A stretch of 64,000 nt of DNA, taken from Lumbricus terrestris. Its lineage: Eukaryota; Annelida; Clitellata; Crassiclitellata; Lumbricidae. Positions 22,465-32,395 of the stretch are shown in pieces. The notes beneath the pieces were generated by a model, which saw only the letters and a program-made list of their open reading frames with translations, was not told the origin of the DNA and made no database searches. The position numbers and the translations under genes are program-made. Positions within the stretch are counted from its first letter, which is position 1, and the number at the start of each line of letters is the position of its first letter. The stretch is taken from contig OX457037.1 of the NCBI GenBank assembly GCA_949752735.1, positions 372,001 to 436,000 of the forward strand, given 5' to 3'.

Positions 22465-23888
22465 TGCACAATCTTTATTTCCTCAGAAAACATTGCAAGT
22501 TTGAAACTGACCTTTGAACATTTTTCGATATAATATAGCCTACAATTAATGCATATTTCAATGTGCCATTATATATTGCATGGAACATAAAAGCGCTTTA
22601 TAATACAGGGTGGTCCAGCATAAATGAACCAACTTTAATTGCATATAACTCCGCCGATTTTTTGATTTTATTTTATATACTTTATGCGTCAAATTAAAGA
22701 TATTTCACTCAAGTATATGCACTGAAAAATAGAACTGGTACAAGTCTAGGTTTTAATTATATGCTCGGAACAGCGCTAGCTACCATATTTTATTGTGATT
22801 TGTGACGTAATAAGGCGACATTTCGCCGGGATATTCACAAATCGTTTTTTGCTAACACGTGCATAAACACGATCATTTTGTGTGTTTTTAGAAGTATCTA
22901 CCATGAATATCTTCTCGTCGCAAAACCATTTTCTTTCAATTTTATCAACAGCCGAGCGCGCTGCTTTAGACGCAAAGAAAAGCCAATTTACTCGGACCCA
23001 AGAGCAATGTTTACGGATATGCACGCCGTAATTCCCATGATTTACGATTTGAAAGTTCTGTTTTTATCAATTTTCAGTAGCAGATAATTCAAGGTATTGT
23101 TTATTCCATCCACTGTTAGAAAATTTCAACCGAATTATATCCCTCATCAATTCGCAAAATTAAGGTCAAAACGCGATCATCGTCTGTCAACGGCGCCAGA
23201 TTTCGTCACAAATGACAACAAAATATGGTAGCTAGCGCTGTCCCGACCATATAATTAAAACCTAGACTTGTACCAGTTCCATTTTCCAGTGCATATACTG
23301 AAGTGAAATATCTTTAATTTGACGCATAAAGTATAAATAAATTCCAAAAATTGGCGGAGTCATATGCATTCAAAGTTGGTTCATTTATGCTGGACCACCC
23401 TGTATGAATATAAATAGTATGCAATATATAATGCATAGCAATAGACTAAAATAATGCTCTTGACAGCGATGGTGATGATAATTAGCTAGGCCTTCAAAAT
23501 AAAGGACAGAGTGACATAACAAGTTTCCGATATAATCTGCCGTCAATAATGCTATAGGAAGATACATAAATTATAATAAATCGGCGATTGCTTTACCTTT
23601 AACTCCAAATAAAACACATTAATTAATGCGCAAATTAAGTTTCGATTCTTTCGGTTCCGTAAGTTGTCCTAACTTCATGCAACAACAACATCCACAAGAA
23701 ATTGTTGTGCAAAATCCGTCGGGTCTTCAGTCGTCCTGCGAATAGACTGACCATCAGTCAATGATGATTCAATGGCCTCAAAACATTACAAAATAGAATA
23801 ATCACATATATGTACCTTTTCCGAAAGAAATTAACATCAAAACGGTTGCCACAATAATGAATAACGAGCTTCTGCTTCTGTTGGCCAT
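14871..23888 (-). CDS. Gene A: two-Ig mucin-like type I membrane protein (6 exons)
   Basis: Spliced minus-strand gene with exons 23,816-23,888, 22,032-22,358, 21,340-21,675, 17,453-17,851, 15,517-15,661 and 14,871-15,036. All junctions are GT-AG with matching phases, total 1,446 nt, 481 aa plus stop. Order: signal peptide, two Ig-like domains, Thr/Ser mucin stalk, one membrane span, short cytoplasmic tail. It should sit on the plasma membrane with a glycosylated ectodomain. The architecture recalls vertebrate Ig-mucin receptors (TIM, MAdCAM-1) by layout only; I do not recognise an orthologue. Gene B at 50.8-60.6 kb is its paralogue. Ligand and role are unknown. Confidence 0.8.
15517..15661 (-). 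CDS. Gene A exon 5: transmembrane segment
   Basis: Acceptor TTTACTCAG, donor ACG|GTAAAT. Codes for a juxtamembrane NPIDVRLL, then a hydrophobic run IALATVLGTLMASVAALGG, then CCGFLFCCPLF with cysteines at the inner face that could be palmitoylated. Enters in phase 1, leaves in phase 2. Reading through the donor would give a TAA four residues past CCPLFSPIS; the matching phase-2 donor in gene B argues for splicing. The paralogous exon shares DVRLL and the LVCCPSVF end. Confidence 0.82.
15662..16490. other. Gene A intron 4, distal half
   Basis: Holds the (CATA)n tract and no coding sequence. A 247-codon plus-strand frame over 15,706-16,449 is an artefact that reads through this tract. Confidence 0.6.
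16131..16291. repeat. (CATA)n microsatellite
   Basis: About 160 bp of CATA units, near perfect, with a few TATG interruptions at 16,231-16,240 and 16,272. Lies within gene A intron 4. Confidence 0.95.
16491..17436 (-). mobile_element. Tc1/mariner-type element, 946 bp, in gene A intron 4
   Basis: Long terminal inverted repeats of about 230 bp: CACCGTGTCTCAAAAAAAGG at the left and its complement ending GAGACACGGTG at the right. Flanked by TA (TATA) on both sides, the Tc1/mariner target. The middle carries a broken transposase on the minus strand. The right end stops only 14 bp short of the exon 4 splice donor. Confidence 0.88.
16776..17143 (-). pseudogene. Tc1/mariner transposase, C-terminal remnant
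   Basis: Minus strand shows the catalytic-domain motif FQQDGAPAHQARDT, containing the second Asp of the DDE/D triad, then after a frameshift VLQEKVYQSR, DELKMRLIDEWARF and RRLSACVRTCGAYFEH to a stop. N-terminal DNA-binding part and first Asp are absent, so it is inactive. The order matches the usual mariner C-terminus. Confidence 0.82.
17453..17851 (-). CDS. Gene A exon 4: Thr/Ser-rich mucin stalk
   Basis: Acceptor TTTGTTTAG, donor CAA|GTAAGA, phase 1 at both ends, 133 aa. Starts VFCGETTT and is dominated by Thr, Ser, Pro and Ala (runs such as TTTTQRTTTAELPSTTT), typical of an O-glycosylated extended stalk. No tandem repeat is evident. The equivalent exon of gene B is seven times longer. A single Cys near the start precedes the stalk in both genes. 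Confidence 0.82.
18173..21018 (+). mobile_element. CR1/L2-like LINE, nearly complete, in gene A intron 3
   Basis: Antisense to gene A. Carries one open EN-RT frame, then the 3' stem-loop GCGCCTCTGAGTAG...GAAGAGGCGC TATATAAAT and a (GAAT)n tail at 21,003-21,018. The 5' end is truncated within the start of the endonuclease. The same 3' end occurs on several fragments and on a SINE in this window. Confidence 0.88.
18178..20973 (+). CDS. LINE endonuclease-reverse transcriptase (ORF2), 5'-truncated
   Basis: Open for 931 codons without a stop. N-terminal APE-type endonuclease part: DILVVTESW, later ITGDLNLHL and a C-terminal SDHGLV. Reverse transcriptase from about residue 460: NYRPIANVSFLSKI, FQSGFRRFHSTET, LFDVSAAFDTVDH, GLPQGSVLGP and catalytic YADD near plus position 20,097. 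The C-terminal tail has SARLDYCLSL, AAARLIGHLP and ends VGSASE at a TAG. Only the first part of the endonuclease is missing (a TAG at 18,175-18,177 precedes the frame). The intact frame implies recent insertion. CR1/L2 group by motif style; exact clade not determined. Confidence 0.88.
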   Translation, partial: NIDILVVTESWHRLSTDVAIHRSSPPGYSYVDCPRPGAPDSDLCGGGLVIFHRDSFSLKKIDLSSSPTTFEALAVTVSTHRGPLVVLAVYQPGSTLPSRAFYDEFATMIEQFALYNSQVIITGDLNLHLENLTSSTAADFRDIVEQFGLIQHVAEPTHQYGGWLDLIITRDDCALTDLQIFPPTISDHGLVMATIPYPHDAPSTLTKLVRGWRSLDRETFTNALKEMPAVADPTTLADLSVEEAFSCYETSMSNLVDRFLPLRTVTIRRSPLSPWFDGECRFMRRQARRLERKCRRTGLPYDCSTWVHFVRDMHCKYREKEGTYWETRISSHVGEPKRLWAALNDLLGGRRDRAGHSSTEFTADDFLASYTTKILDVRHSTENAAPPHYHPTDCCLPDLDEVTSEEVRRLILASPAKSCELDPLPTFLLQELVDVLLPLLTVLCNRSIREGILPSSQKQSILTPAFKGDDLDPANPVNYRPIANVSFLSKIIEKMVAGQLIAYLERNKLLTPFQSGFRRFHSTETLLLRLLSDIYGAIDRSELTLLALFDVSAAFDTVDHNILLKRLNVSFGLSGNFLEWIGSFLHGRTISVVHGSTRSRWVPAPYGLPQGSVLGPLLYIIYTTGLDLLLAEHGAVRQLYADDTQAYMHCLSSNASSTVRAMSQVLIALRAWMASNRLRLNPAKTKFIWLGSRQQLSKLDLIHLSAEFPAYTFSTSVRDLGVVLDQELTFVPHINRLSRSCFYQLRQLRTVARSLSTGAATTLVHSFVSARLDYCLSLYAGLPSGRLSSLDRILRAAARLIGHLPKFGHVTNYMLEVLHWLPVRQRIEYRISSLIWRCQLGLAPSYLLDLCRPVLSARTGRSLRSAVREVLFVPFARTSIMQSRAFSVVGPVVWNALPLELRLFSRSLSDTFYKHLKTVLFVRTGVGSASE
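21340..21675 (-). CDS. Gene A exon 3: second Ig-like domain
   Basis: Acceptor TTTGTGACAG, donor CAAG|GTGAGT, 336 nt, phase 1-1. Opens SGPTCYC, then SVSISCQIIYADH and the late ATYDCVMAF, the two Cys of an Ig-type disulfide with the Tyr-x-Cys motif. Several N-glycosylation sequons. The gene B equivalent keeps SGPTC, SVTLSC...FADH and FQCQLTF, so it is the same domain. Phase 1-1 exons per domain are standard for Ig superfamily genes. Confidence 0.83.
22032..22358 (-). CDS. Gene A exon 2: first Ig-like domain
   Basis: Acceptor TTAATGCAG, donor ATTC|GTAAGT, 327 nt, phase 1-1. Key segments: EQCVLRNTVVYEGELNMLLSC, an Asn-rich middle, LIIRNATTLP, ISTAGFYIVSF and a final KLIVI strand. Gene B has matching VYEGTLDTIMSC, VVLNATILP and ISTAGAYYVQC. 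The AGxYxx motif is the usual end of strand F in Ig domains, but gene A has no Cys at or next to the normal position (GFYIVS), while gene B has one shifted by two residues. Confidence 0.82.
22404..22463. repeat. (CA)n microsatellite
   Basis: About 60 bp of CA with a short CG patch, in gene A intron 1, some 45 bp upstream of exon 2. It causes a Cys/Val-rich false extension of the exon 2 frame. Confidence 0.93.
22606..23402. mobile_element. MITE with ~200-bp terminal inverted repeats, TA target
   Basis: CAGGGTGGTCCAGCATAAAT at the left is mirrored by ATTTATGCTGGACCACCCTG at the right, and the arms stay complementary for about 200 bp. TA flanks both sides, consistent with a Tc1/mariner-derived foldback MITE. 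The centre has no transposase. Located in gene A intron 1. Confidence 0.9.
23816..23888 (-). CDS. Gene A exon 1: start codon and signal peptide
   Basis: ATG at 23,886-23,888 (minus) begins MANRSRSSLF followed by IIVATVLMLISFG: a basic n-region and a hydrophobic core, i.e. a signal peptide. Donor AAAG|GTACAT. Phase 1 joins exactly to exon 2 to give GKGTYEQC. Upstream, TTTGTAG near 23,967-23,973 could be a 5' UTR acceptor; no core promoter is clear. Weak point: the donor is GTACAT, not GTAAGT. Confidence 0.7.
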
Positions 23889-24167
23889 GATATTGAACAC
23901 AGTGTGGCTGACAATGATAATAAATATTCAGTTGAGATCTGCTGATCGGTCGAAATCGTTTCGCTCTACAAACACAACAAACGATGGAATTAGCGAACAA
24001 CGACGGAAATAATAATAATTTAAAAAAAATAATTATAGTTATAATATCTTCTTTGGTTAGTTTTAACTGTCATGACCGCAATAGAATTGCAATTCATAGA
24101 ATGAACGGATTAATTATCGCAAGTTATTACAGAAGTAGAATTAACTCCTTTGCAGCCAAGCAAGGCA

Positions 24168-24307
24168 TCACATCACATATCCTATTATCACATCACATAT
24201 CCTATTATCACATCACATATCCTATTATCACATCACATATCCTATTATCACATCACATATAATATTATCACATCACATATCCTATTATCACATCACATAT
24301 CCTATTA
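24168..24307 (+). repeat. 20-bp minisatellite, seven copies
   Basis: Seven head-to-tail copies of ATCACATCACATATCCTATT, one with a variant (ATAATATT). No variable spacers, so not an array of the CRISPR type. Confidence 0.93.
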
Positions 24308-24469
24308 CTCGTTGTGCGAATGGAAGATTTTTATCAACGGATTACAAAGAAGCAAGATAGGATACAAAGAAAATCATGGGAGAAGAGAGGATTATGCTTG
24401 TATCTTCTCGCCCTCGGGGACTCGTCTATTAGTATTACTGCTAAAATTTGTCAATACGCAGCGCTATAA

Positions 24470-25165
24470 TTGCTGATTTCGACAGAAAACACTGATGTAC
24501 CCAGACGAGTGGCATTGACAAAGACGCTGGCTTATTATACATTGAAGGTCTGTGTGGTTCAACTCGTTCGAGGTTGTTTCCATCAACTGCGTCGTCTTAA
24601 AGCCATCCGCAGATTCATTCCAACCTTAACCGATATCATCTTGGTCAACAGTTTCGTTGTCTCCAGGGTTAAATGCTGCGACAGCATTTTTAACTGGTCT
24701 TCCAAGTTGCAAGCTCAACTCTGCTGCACGTGTCATATATGGCAGGACTCTATCTGACCATGTAACCGATCTTCTGTCATCTCATAACCTACACTGGGTG
24801 CGTGTATTATTATACCTCAGCATAGCAATTAATAACCTCACGCCAGACTACATGTCAGACTCCAGCATTTGGATAGCAGACATATAAGATAAGAAGATCC
24901 TCATAAAAAAGTCTGCTACAAGTTCGGCGCTCTTCAACGAGGTTTGGCGACAAATGGAACAGTCTTCCCGACCATTTTGAAGAGCACACCATTCATGCAG
25001 ACATTTAAATCAAAACTCAAGACATACATGTATCTGTTTAAACAATCATATGACTACCATTATTAAGCTTTGAACTAATGTAGGCCTATAGCGCCAGTTC
25101 CTTCGACCTTATAATCTGAACTACGACGCTATATAAACCGTCTGATTATTATTATAGTTATAATT
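24470..25165 (+). pseudogene. Decayed LINE reverse transcriptase tail
   Basis: Plus-strand frames contain VRGCFHQLRRLKAIRRF, LVNSFVVSRVKCCDSI and, in another frame, ARVIYGRTLSDHVTDLL, LHWVRV and AINNLTPDY: the C-terminal region of a CR1/L2-type ORF2, with frameshifts and stops. It ends at a stem-loop-like GCGCC...GACGCTATATAAACC with an ATT tail. The residues differ from the 18-21 kb LINE, so it is another family. Confidence 0.72.
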
Positions 25166-25827
25166 GTCAAACGTGTAGGGCTATACATGTAGAGACGTTA
25201 TCTTGTAATTTGAAAAGCGTTATTAAAGCATAGTATGCCATATTATAAGAGACGACGAGCGTGCAATTGCTAACAGTACTAAGCGTAACACATTCGACAA
25301 GTTCTTATGCCTACCCGCGAAGTTGTCTATTCGTCTTTAAGTTCTGTTCAAATGATCAAACAACTCCTTGGTCTGCGGTGTCTTGCTTCACTGCCTTTCT
25401 GTCTCCATGCTACTAGACAATAAATTTTTCTAGAGTATAGAAACATATCTTTTGACTAATACTCGGGCGGTAACCTCACGTTTGTCTACATTGATTTTTT
25501 ACCAAGGCGAAGAGTCTGCGCTGCAATTGACGTAGCCTACCTACGATTCGGCCAATGGCAGAAGAGACATATTACTAGAGGCCTACGATTGGAACCTAAA
25601 CAATGTTCTGCAGTGAGTGCGATGTTCCCACGTAATTTATTGATGCGCTATTTTTATCGACTACTTATAGAACCTATGTCTACTGATTACTCTCGTGCTT
25701 ATAAGTTATATACACAATTACACATAGCACTGGCTGCTATTTGGTTGTTGTTTCACAAAGGTAGAATATATTAATGCAATGAAATGGGTCAGAACTTCAA
25801 CTGAACGTTTGGATCTGCCTTAATATC
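25166..25827. other. Intergenic stretch, nothing recognised
   Basis: AT-rich single-copy sequence with one 61-codon frame (25,589-25,774) of no recognisable type. Confidence 0.4.
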
Positions 25828-26013
25828 TTCATAAAATGTATTGGTTGAATATCTTCATAAAATGTGTTTGTTGAATATCTTCATAAAATGTGTTGGTTGA
25901 ATATCTTCATAAAATGTGTTGGTTGAATATCTTCATAAAATGTGTTGGTTGATTCAGGTTGAATATCTTCATAAAATGTGTTGGTTGAATATCTTCATAA
26001 AATGTGTTGGTTG
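25828..26013 (+). repeat. 26-bp minisatellite, about six copies
   Basis: Tandem copies of GGTTGAATATCTTCATAAAA followed by TGTGTT. One junction has an extra GATTCA. The array is direct and uniform. Confidence 0.92.
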
Positions 26014-26403
26014 CTGCACTTGTACGATAAAAATCAGTCTTCTGTCAATTAAACGAAAACTTGGCATCTGAAGTCTTATTGCTCGTGAATAAGCTGGAGA
26101 TTTACGCATAGACCCAGATCAGTGCTTCATGAATTATAAGATTACGATTACGACCATAAAGCAACGTTTGTTACTGTGCATGAGTGCATTTGAGTATTTA
26201 TTCATGGATTATAGAGAGCATATATGTAAGATGAGCGCTGTTGCATTACGCTTCACACGGCTTAAAAAGTTGCAATTGGCCCAAAAATACTTTTTCTTCA
26301 TGAATCGAATTGCTCCAAGTAGAATTTTCAGATAGACTAAGCCTAATTATTTTATTACCTAATCTTCTGTTAGCCAGTAATTACAATCCTGTGTTGCAGA
26401 TAA

Positions 26404-26424
26404 TCTATATAAATAAAGAGAAGA

Positions 26425-26508
<84 letters not shown>

Positions 26509-26861
26509 CTGTTTGACCGGGATGCATTTCGACAGTTTTGAGCTTTTCATTCCAAACCTTCACTAGTGTGTCGGTTTGGGCATTGGACACCCGGTGGAGG
26601 GGTTGACGATTCTCTACATCCATGGGGCCAGGGTGGGGGTGGGCGAAAACCCTAATTTTCACTGTTTGACTGTGATGCATTTCGACAGTTTGTCAGCTTT
26701 TCACTCCCAAACCTTCACTACTGTTTCGGTCTGGGCATAAGTCGAGGTCGGGAGTAGGAGCGAGGATATGGGATGAAGTGAAGTGAGAGTGGGAAGTAAG
26801 CAATTTCTCGGGAGCGGGGCGAATCCGAAATTTCCCGGGGAACGCCGGGTACCCCAGCTAG
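26404..26861 (+). mobile_element. Non-autonomous Helitron, 458 bp
   Basis: Begins TCTATATAAATAAAGAG after an A (26,404). Ends with a hairpin region TTTCCCGGGGAACGCCGGG, then ACCCCAGCTAG before a T (CTAG at 26,858-26,861). Carries a (TG)n tract at 26,430-26,503 close to the 5' end, and two copies of a GATGCATTTCGACAGTTT segment (near 26,521 and 26,673). No protein-coding capacity. Confidence 0.82.
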
Positions 26862-26872
26862 TTATATCATAA

Positions 26873-27653
26873 GGCCAAAAAAAAAATAATGCTGTGTTTC
26901 CGGTAACAGAGCTCTAAAAAATTGGGTAGGTAGGTCGAAAAATATTTTTATTTTGGTAAAATATTTTTATACAGTGACTATCCGAAAATTTATACACAAC
27001 TACTTTTTTTGCATAAAGGTACACTCTGCAAAAACCTACGTGTTCTAAGCAAGTATAAACTGCCTATTTCCCGACTGTCTGTACCTAAAATTGCTCTAGA
27101 AAACAATTCTATTAATTTCATTTTGTTGAAATCTTTTCTGGTAAGATAAAGTGGGAAGGGAAGGGAAGATGAGTGTGAACAAAACATCACTGCTAGGGGT
27201 CGTTCCAGACTGGCCGAGCCAGTGACTAGTTACACCTAGAGGTTGCTAGATTTATTTTCCCTAGTCACCGTTAGAGGTGGCTCAAGTGAGAATGATAAGG
27301 CTAGAGGTTTCTCAAGAGTGGCAACCAGTAGTTAGGCAGACGTGAAACTATAAAGCAATGTCACTGTAAATATAAAAATTTACACAAAATTTTCCGAGTC
27401 GCGGCAATAAAAGTGAGTCGGCCTGGTTACCGGAAACACAACATTTTTTCCCTAAGATCCAACTCTATACGGAAGGCAAAGTCACCGTATTATGTCAATA
27501 AAAATTTTGAAAAAAAATTTAATTTTTTTTTAAATTTAAAAAAAAAATTTATAAATTTTTTTTAAATAAAATTTTTTTACAAAATTATTTGAGTCGCGGC
27601 AATAAAAGAGGGTCGGTCGGGTTACCGGAAACACAACATTATTTTTTTTGGCC
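26873..27653. mobile_element. TIR element with TAA target (PIF/Harbinger-like)
   Basis: Left end GGCCAAAAAAAAAATAATGC continuing TGTGTTTCCGGTAAC; right end is the complement GTTACCGGAAACACAACATT to GGCC. TAA flanks both sides. The right terminal repeat is present twice (27,397-27,450 and 27,591-27,653), separated by an A/T-only stretch. No transposase frame. The 3-bp TAA target suggests the Harbinger group; this rests on the target alone. Confidence 0.72.
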
Positions 27654-29104
27654 TAAAGTAAGATATCTGCTGTATTTCATAATACTTGGCAACGTAAATG
27701 CGCCAACAATAATTATTTGGCACCAATTTCACGTAATAGGCTTAGACTACATAGATTCATCGGAAACAAATTGCTGATATAGGCCCTGTCTACTTTTCCA
27801 TTTTATATTTTAATTACCGGCTAGCTTGTAACTCGATAATTGGGACAATTTACAAAAATAAAGTTAGATAAGCATAATTCCTATTTTAAAAGGCAACCAG
27901 GCAGACATAAATTAGATATTAAAATTTTGACAGTAACGGCTAAACATTAATCCTCAACAAATCCATTATAGGACTGTCAATCCATTATATGTATCATAAG
28001 CTGTCTTTAAGCAATGATATGAAGCAAACATACTGCAGATAATAAGAGCAACCTAGTTGTTTGTGCGATATTAATTTTAAGGACACATGGGGCAATGGGG
28101 CATACGAAGGAACATAATGGACATCTGATTTTGCTGTTCGCTATAATTATTGTGCATAGAACAAAATGAGAGAGTTTTAATGGCTGTCGAGACATCAACA
28201 AAGGCATTCTCCGAGTAACACTCAGTCGCTCGATTATTTAGCCCACCACCGATAGAAATGGAAAAACGTGAAGAGCTAATAATAATTATATTTTGCTGAC
28301 GTGAATGTTGGTCTATTCGGCCTAAATACTGTTCGGATAAAAAAATGTAGGCCTTGTTACAAAACGTGCTTAGACCAAAAAGTGTTGCTTTCTTCTATCA
28401 TTGAGATTCCTTTCATAGCATTCTAGGCAACTGAACAAAGCACATCGTGTGCTTTGTATGATTCCTATTCAACAGGGCTGAAACGGCATACACCTAGGAA
28501 GAGGCGTCTATCGTGCAGTGTTGCTAAATTTAGATCTTCATAGCAAGCATAGATCACCTCCACAAAACAGGGCTACAGTTACTACTGGTAGCATTTTAGG
28601 AAAGTACGCACTGCGGTAAAAAATACCTTTCTGTTTTTTAGTCATGAGATTTTCTGATGACCTTTTTCAGCCATCAGATGATTTTCTGATGATTTGTGGC
28701 CTCCTATGGTGCGTTAATTTTATTTATTTTATTACTTTAAGTTGTTTTATAACGCGATATTCTTATGTTTTTTTGTCAGAATTATATTTATCAAATGTTT
28801 AAATCTTTGCGTTTTGTGAGGCAAGTAGGCCGATACGCTGTATACCCGCTTTGCATGTATACTCGTTTACGGAATTAAGTACACCATGCAAAAACGTTTT
28901 AGGTGAGTACACGCTGTATAGTGTATACCTACCTGCGTATGCCCTCGTGTACAGCCCCATTACAAAGAGTTATATAACCCATGCCGTCAAAGACACAATA
29001 TCTAGCAATAGAGTAGTACAATAGAATAAGAGTTTCAAACAGTGGACATTGGGGAAAATATTTATCATCTTTGTTATAACAATATTATTGTTATTATTTT
29101 TCTG
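27654..29104. other. Intergenic stretch; second copy of GTATAC-phrase repeat
   Basis: Mostly AT-rich single-copy DNA. 28,830-28,960 holds the repeat family described at 11.9-12.2 kb. No gene is supported. Confidence 0.4.
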
Positions 29105-29629
29105 CTAGCTGGAGGTAGCCTATACCCGGCGTTGCCCGGGAAATTACGTCCATTTACTGTTACTGCATATTATCATTATTGTGACGAGTGAAGCGTTGCA
29201 AGATAGACATCTCATAACAATAATGTAAAGTACTGTTGACAAAGGACGAAATGGGGGCGCTCGTCCGTGCAATGAGTTCCTAAGAGTTTGTCGAAGGATA
29301 CGCTTGAAATTGGATGGGCAAAGGGTGTGTATTTCTACGCCCATCGAACAAAGTGCAAACAGTTGCTCATATCATAATGCACACAACGGTTGATCTCTTA
29401 TGAAAGCAGACACCGACGACGTGTTAGGCATTCAGCCTATGTATATATGACACTGCAATAACGGATAACAATGCAGAGGTCCGCAGTTTTATGCACGACT
29501 TCTGCGCCCATAATAGACGAATAGACGATCGAGATTTATTATTAGTCCGCCGCGCCTTAACGCAACACTTCATCTGCTGTTCAATGAATAATAATAATAT
29601 TAATAATAATAATAATAATAATTATAATA

Positions 29630-29676
<47 letters not shown>

Positions 29677-29786
29677 TATAACCGTATCGCCCACAATATT
29701 CTTCCTCACAAAACGTTCGTTAAACCCATTTTTTAGTATGCACAACTGCACAAGAGCTAACACCAATTTCCAAATAATAATATAGA
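29105..29786 (-). mobile_element. Helitron-like element, 682 bp
   Basis: Minus strand: start TCTATATTATTATTTGG after an A (29,786), and 3' hairpin TTTCCCGGGCAACGCCGGG followed by TATAGGCTACCTCCAG and CTAG (29,105). The base after CTAG is C rather than the usual T, and the 5' boundary overlaps the target duplication of the neighbouring hAT-like element, so the 5' limit is less sure than the 3' end. Contains an (AAT)n tract at 29,586-29,680. Confidence 0.62.
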
Positions 29787-29787
29787 T

Positions 29788-32395
29788 TAGTGTGGTCCAC
29801 AAAGCTATGGGAAAAAATAAAGTTTGAAAAATTCGTGACGGTACCCATTTATTCTGTTATGCGTCATGTATCAATGATTCCTACCAAATTTTATTCAAAT
29901 TGCTCAAAGTTTAGAGGTCGCGCGACAAGGTGAGATATTATTACAGCACCTCAACTGTGCATTATGTCAGCATTCGTTTGAGATTTCTTGATAAAGGTTG
30001 TCATACACGCATTGCGTATGTCGATCTGTAGAGAGAAGCTGATGCTATTATTCTTGTAATTAAATACTTTTTAAAACAAGGGTATACATGGCCTTTGGGT
30101 CATTTTTTTAAATAATAGGAGGGAAGGGATAAATTTACGGATGTACCTGTTGCTAAGTTAATAGCAATGCTTTCGATGGATGGGAACATCCCTCCTGGTA
30201 ATACTGCAAAGCAGCTATTTGATAGATTGCCAGTATGCTACTGGCATGGGCGGAGACTTATGGGGACGGTCCACCAATGTTTGTGGTGGGGGACCGATCC
30301 CCCTCACCACATGCTCATACCTCCCAACAGTTCAGAAATACACCAAAAATAGCATCGGAAATTTCGAGAGTGTTAGGATCATCATCATCAATATCATTGG
30401 GCTCAATGCCCGTAAGAGTCCGACGCCACTCTCCGTCTGAGTCTGTCTCGCGTCATGCTGACCAGCTTCAACAGGTCCGGTCAGCAGGTCTGTTCCATAC
30501 CATTAACATCTTGGAGCAGCTAGACCACTTTGTCTAAATGAAGAGAATATTGCGAGAGAGGAATGAAGGGCAACCTGGGTCAATGCCCGTATGTGTCCCA
30601 CGCTCTCTCCGGACTCTCCCACCGGTCTGTCCTGACCGGCCTGTGCATGTCTGCTCCACATCATGACACCTTGAAGCATCTGGGTCGCTCTGTCACTTTC
30701 GTCGTGGTTTTCAGTTATGGGAAGTATTTAAAATACTAGTATTTAAAATAATGGTTTTTGCGGATTTCAATCGTCTTGGTCCTTTACTGCCAGCGTATAG
30801 CCACCCATCTGGCAAACCTTCCTCCTTTGTCCGGGCTTAGGACCGGCACAGGGAAGTTTTTAGTTCCTCCAGGACAATATCGGTAAGTCTGTTAAAATAT
30901 AAGTAGGCTAGAAAAAAGGTCATCAGCCATTTTGGTTGGGAAAATAGTATATTTTCATTAGATTTCGACAAAACAACTAAAAAGGGCGTTAAAAATAATT
31001 ATGGTCGATTAAAATGTCGTCGATGACTCATCCGTCTCTCGGCGATCGTCCTTTGGCCACTCATTCGTCCCACACCTCAACTTCTGGACCAAGTCTACTC
31101 CTATGGCTACTGGTATCAAAGATGCATGTACATGTATGAAGTGAATTAATTGCTCGGAGTGCAAAGTTTAAGTCATGGCACAGGTGAAAAACAAGACAAA
31201 CTGTTGTGATTCTGTTGAAAGATTGTGGCTATAGAGACTAGAGTATTTTTTCTTCATGTTCTCTGCCCCACGGCAGGTTCGAACTTCCGATAGATGACAA
31301 AGATATTGTAAGCCATCAGAGTCTTGATGTTCAAATAACAATTCCTTCTTGCAGACCAGAAGAAATGTCAGTTAGAGACATCAACCTGTTTCCTAGTCTG
31401 GCATGCACAGAAGCATGATGTCTTGTCCAAACCCGATAACAACACCATCCAGCGACCTTCGAATTCTGAAGTCTATCTTCAGGTACAAAGCGTTCAAAAA
31501 CAAATTGTGTCATTTCTGCAGCAACCACCAAAGCAATTTCTAAGGGTTTGTAATAATCATGTGTGTGAGGAGATGGTAGCCTTGGCCTTTATAGACACAT
31601 CCATCAACCATGCAACATGTCCAGCAAAAGATGGCCAAGGCATCTCAAATTCAAGAACGAAACGAGCGCCTTAAACACACATTCAAGTTGCAGATGAGCC
31701 ATGTATCTACAGGTGGAAAGATCTTGGGACGGTGAAACATTTGAACTTCCTACAGGTAGTAGAACCGCCATGTCAGTTCCTAAATGAGATTGATACTAAA
31801 CAATGAAAACAAAATCAGGATTGTCAGAAGGCAAAGCAGTGCACAAAGAGTGTCAGGGTTGCAAACGTCAATGCCGAGAGAGGTTGTTAAACTCATTCAA
31901 GAAAACAATTCATCCATCACTAAAAATGAAGGGGAGAAATATCTAATGCAGGTTGTATCTGAGCACAGAGCTCAGTTCCTTGACGCAATGAAGTATGCGT
32001 TAGGCATTCTGCTGAGTCTACAACAATCGAAAACCCTATGTTCAGCATATGGCTGCCATTGCTATAAGTTAAAAAAATATTTTTGGACTAAATTATTGAT
32101 TTTATACTTTATTCAGTACATCTATATGCCACTCAATCTCTTATGCAGTCTACAATGATCAGTTTATTTTTTAAAATCTAAATTCTAAAAGAGTCCTTGT
32201 CCATATACTTTAAGTGCTGTCATTTGCTTATTTTTCGGCATTGTCACGAATGGTGAAAAGTCAGGAGCATTGCGCGACCACTAAATATCAATCAATCAGG
32301 CTGAAATTTAACACCTATTAACTAATAAGGCAAGGTAACAAAATGAGAGGGTACCGTCAAGGAAATTTGAAAAATAATTTTTGTGGACCACACTA
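29788..32395. mobile_element. hAT-like element, 2.6 kb, with 8-bp target duplication
   Basis: Terminal inverted repeats start TAGTGTGGTCCACAAA and share further blocks (TTTGAAAAAT, GACGGTACCC) over about 60 bp. Exact 8-bp duplication ATATAGAT at 29,780-29,787 and 32,396-32,403. TIR start and 8-bp target fit hAT. The interior has two diverged ~180-bp direct copies at 30,390-30,720 (each with CAATGCCCGTA and ACCAC/GCTCTGTC-type text) and a decayed ORF, but no recognised hAT transposase. Confidence 0.8.
31848..32020 (+). pseudogene. Decayed recurrent ORF, uncharacterised family (copy 2)
   Basis: Plus-strand frame with REVVKLIQENNSSITKNEG, EKYLMQVVSEHR and AQFLDAMKY. It aligns with the frame at 4,491-4,636 (NQEEQKQYLLQVVESH, HFQAAKN). 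This copy lies inside the hAT-like element, so the family may be cargo or a degenerate part of the transposon's own gene. The start and most of the rest are lost. Confidence 0.45.

Noticed and set aside
24168..26013. Regular direct repeats resembling a CRISPR array (20-bp and 26-bp units)
   Set aside because: Units are contiguous with no unique spacers, no cas genes exist, and the DNA is clearly animal. They are minisatellites.
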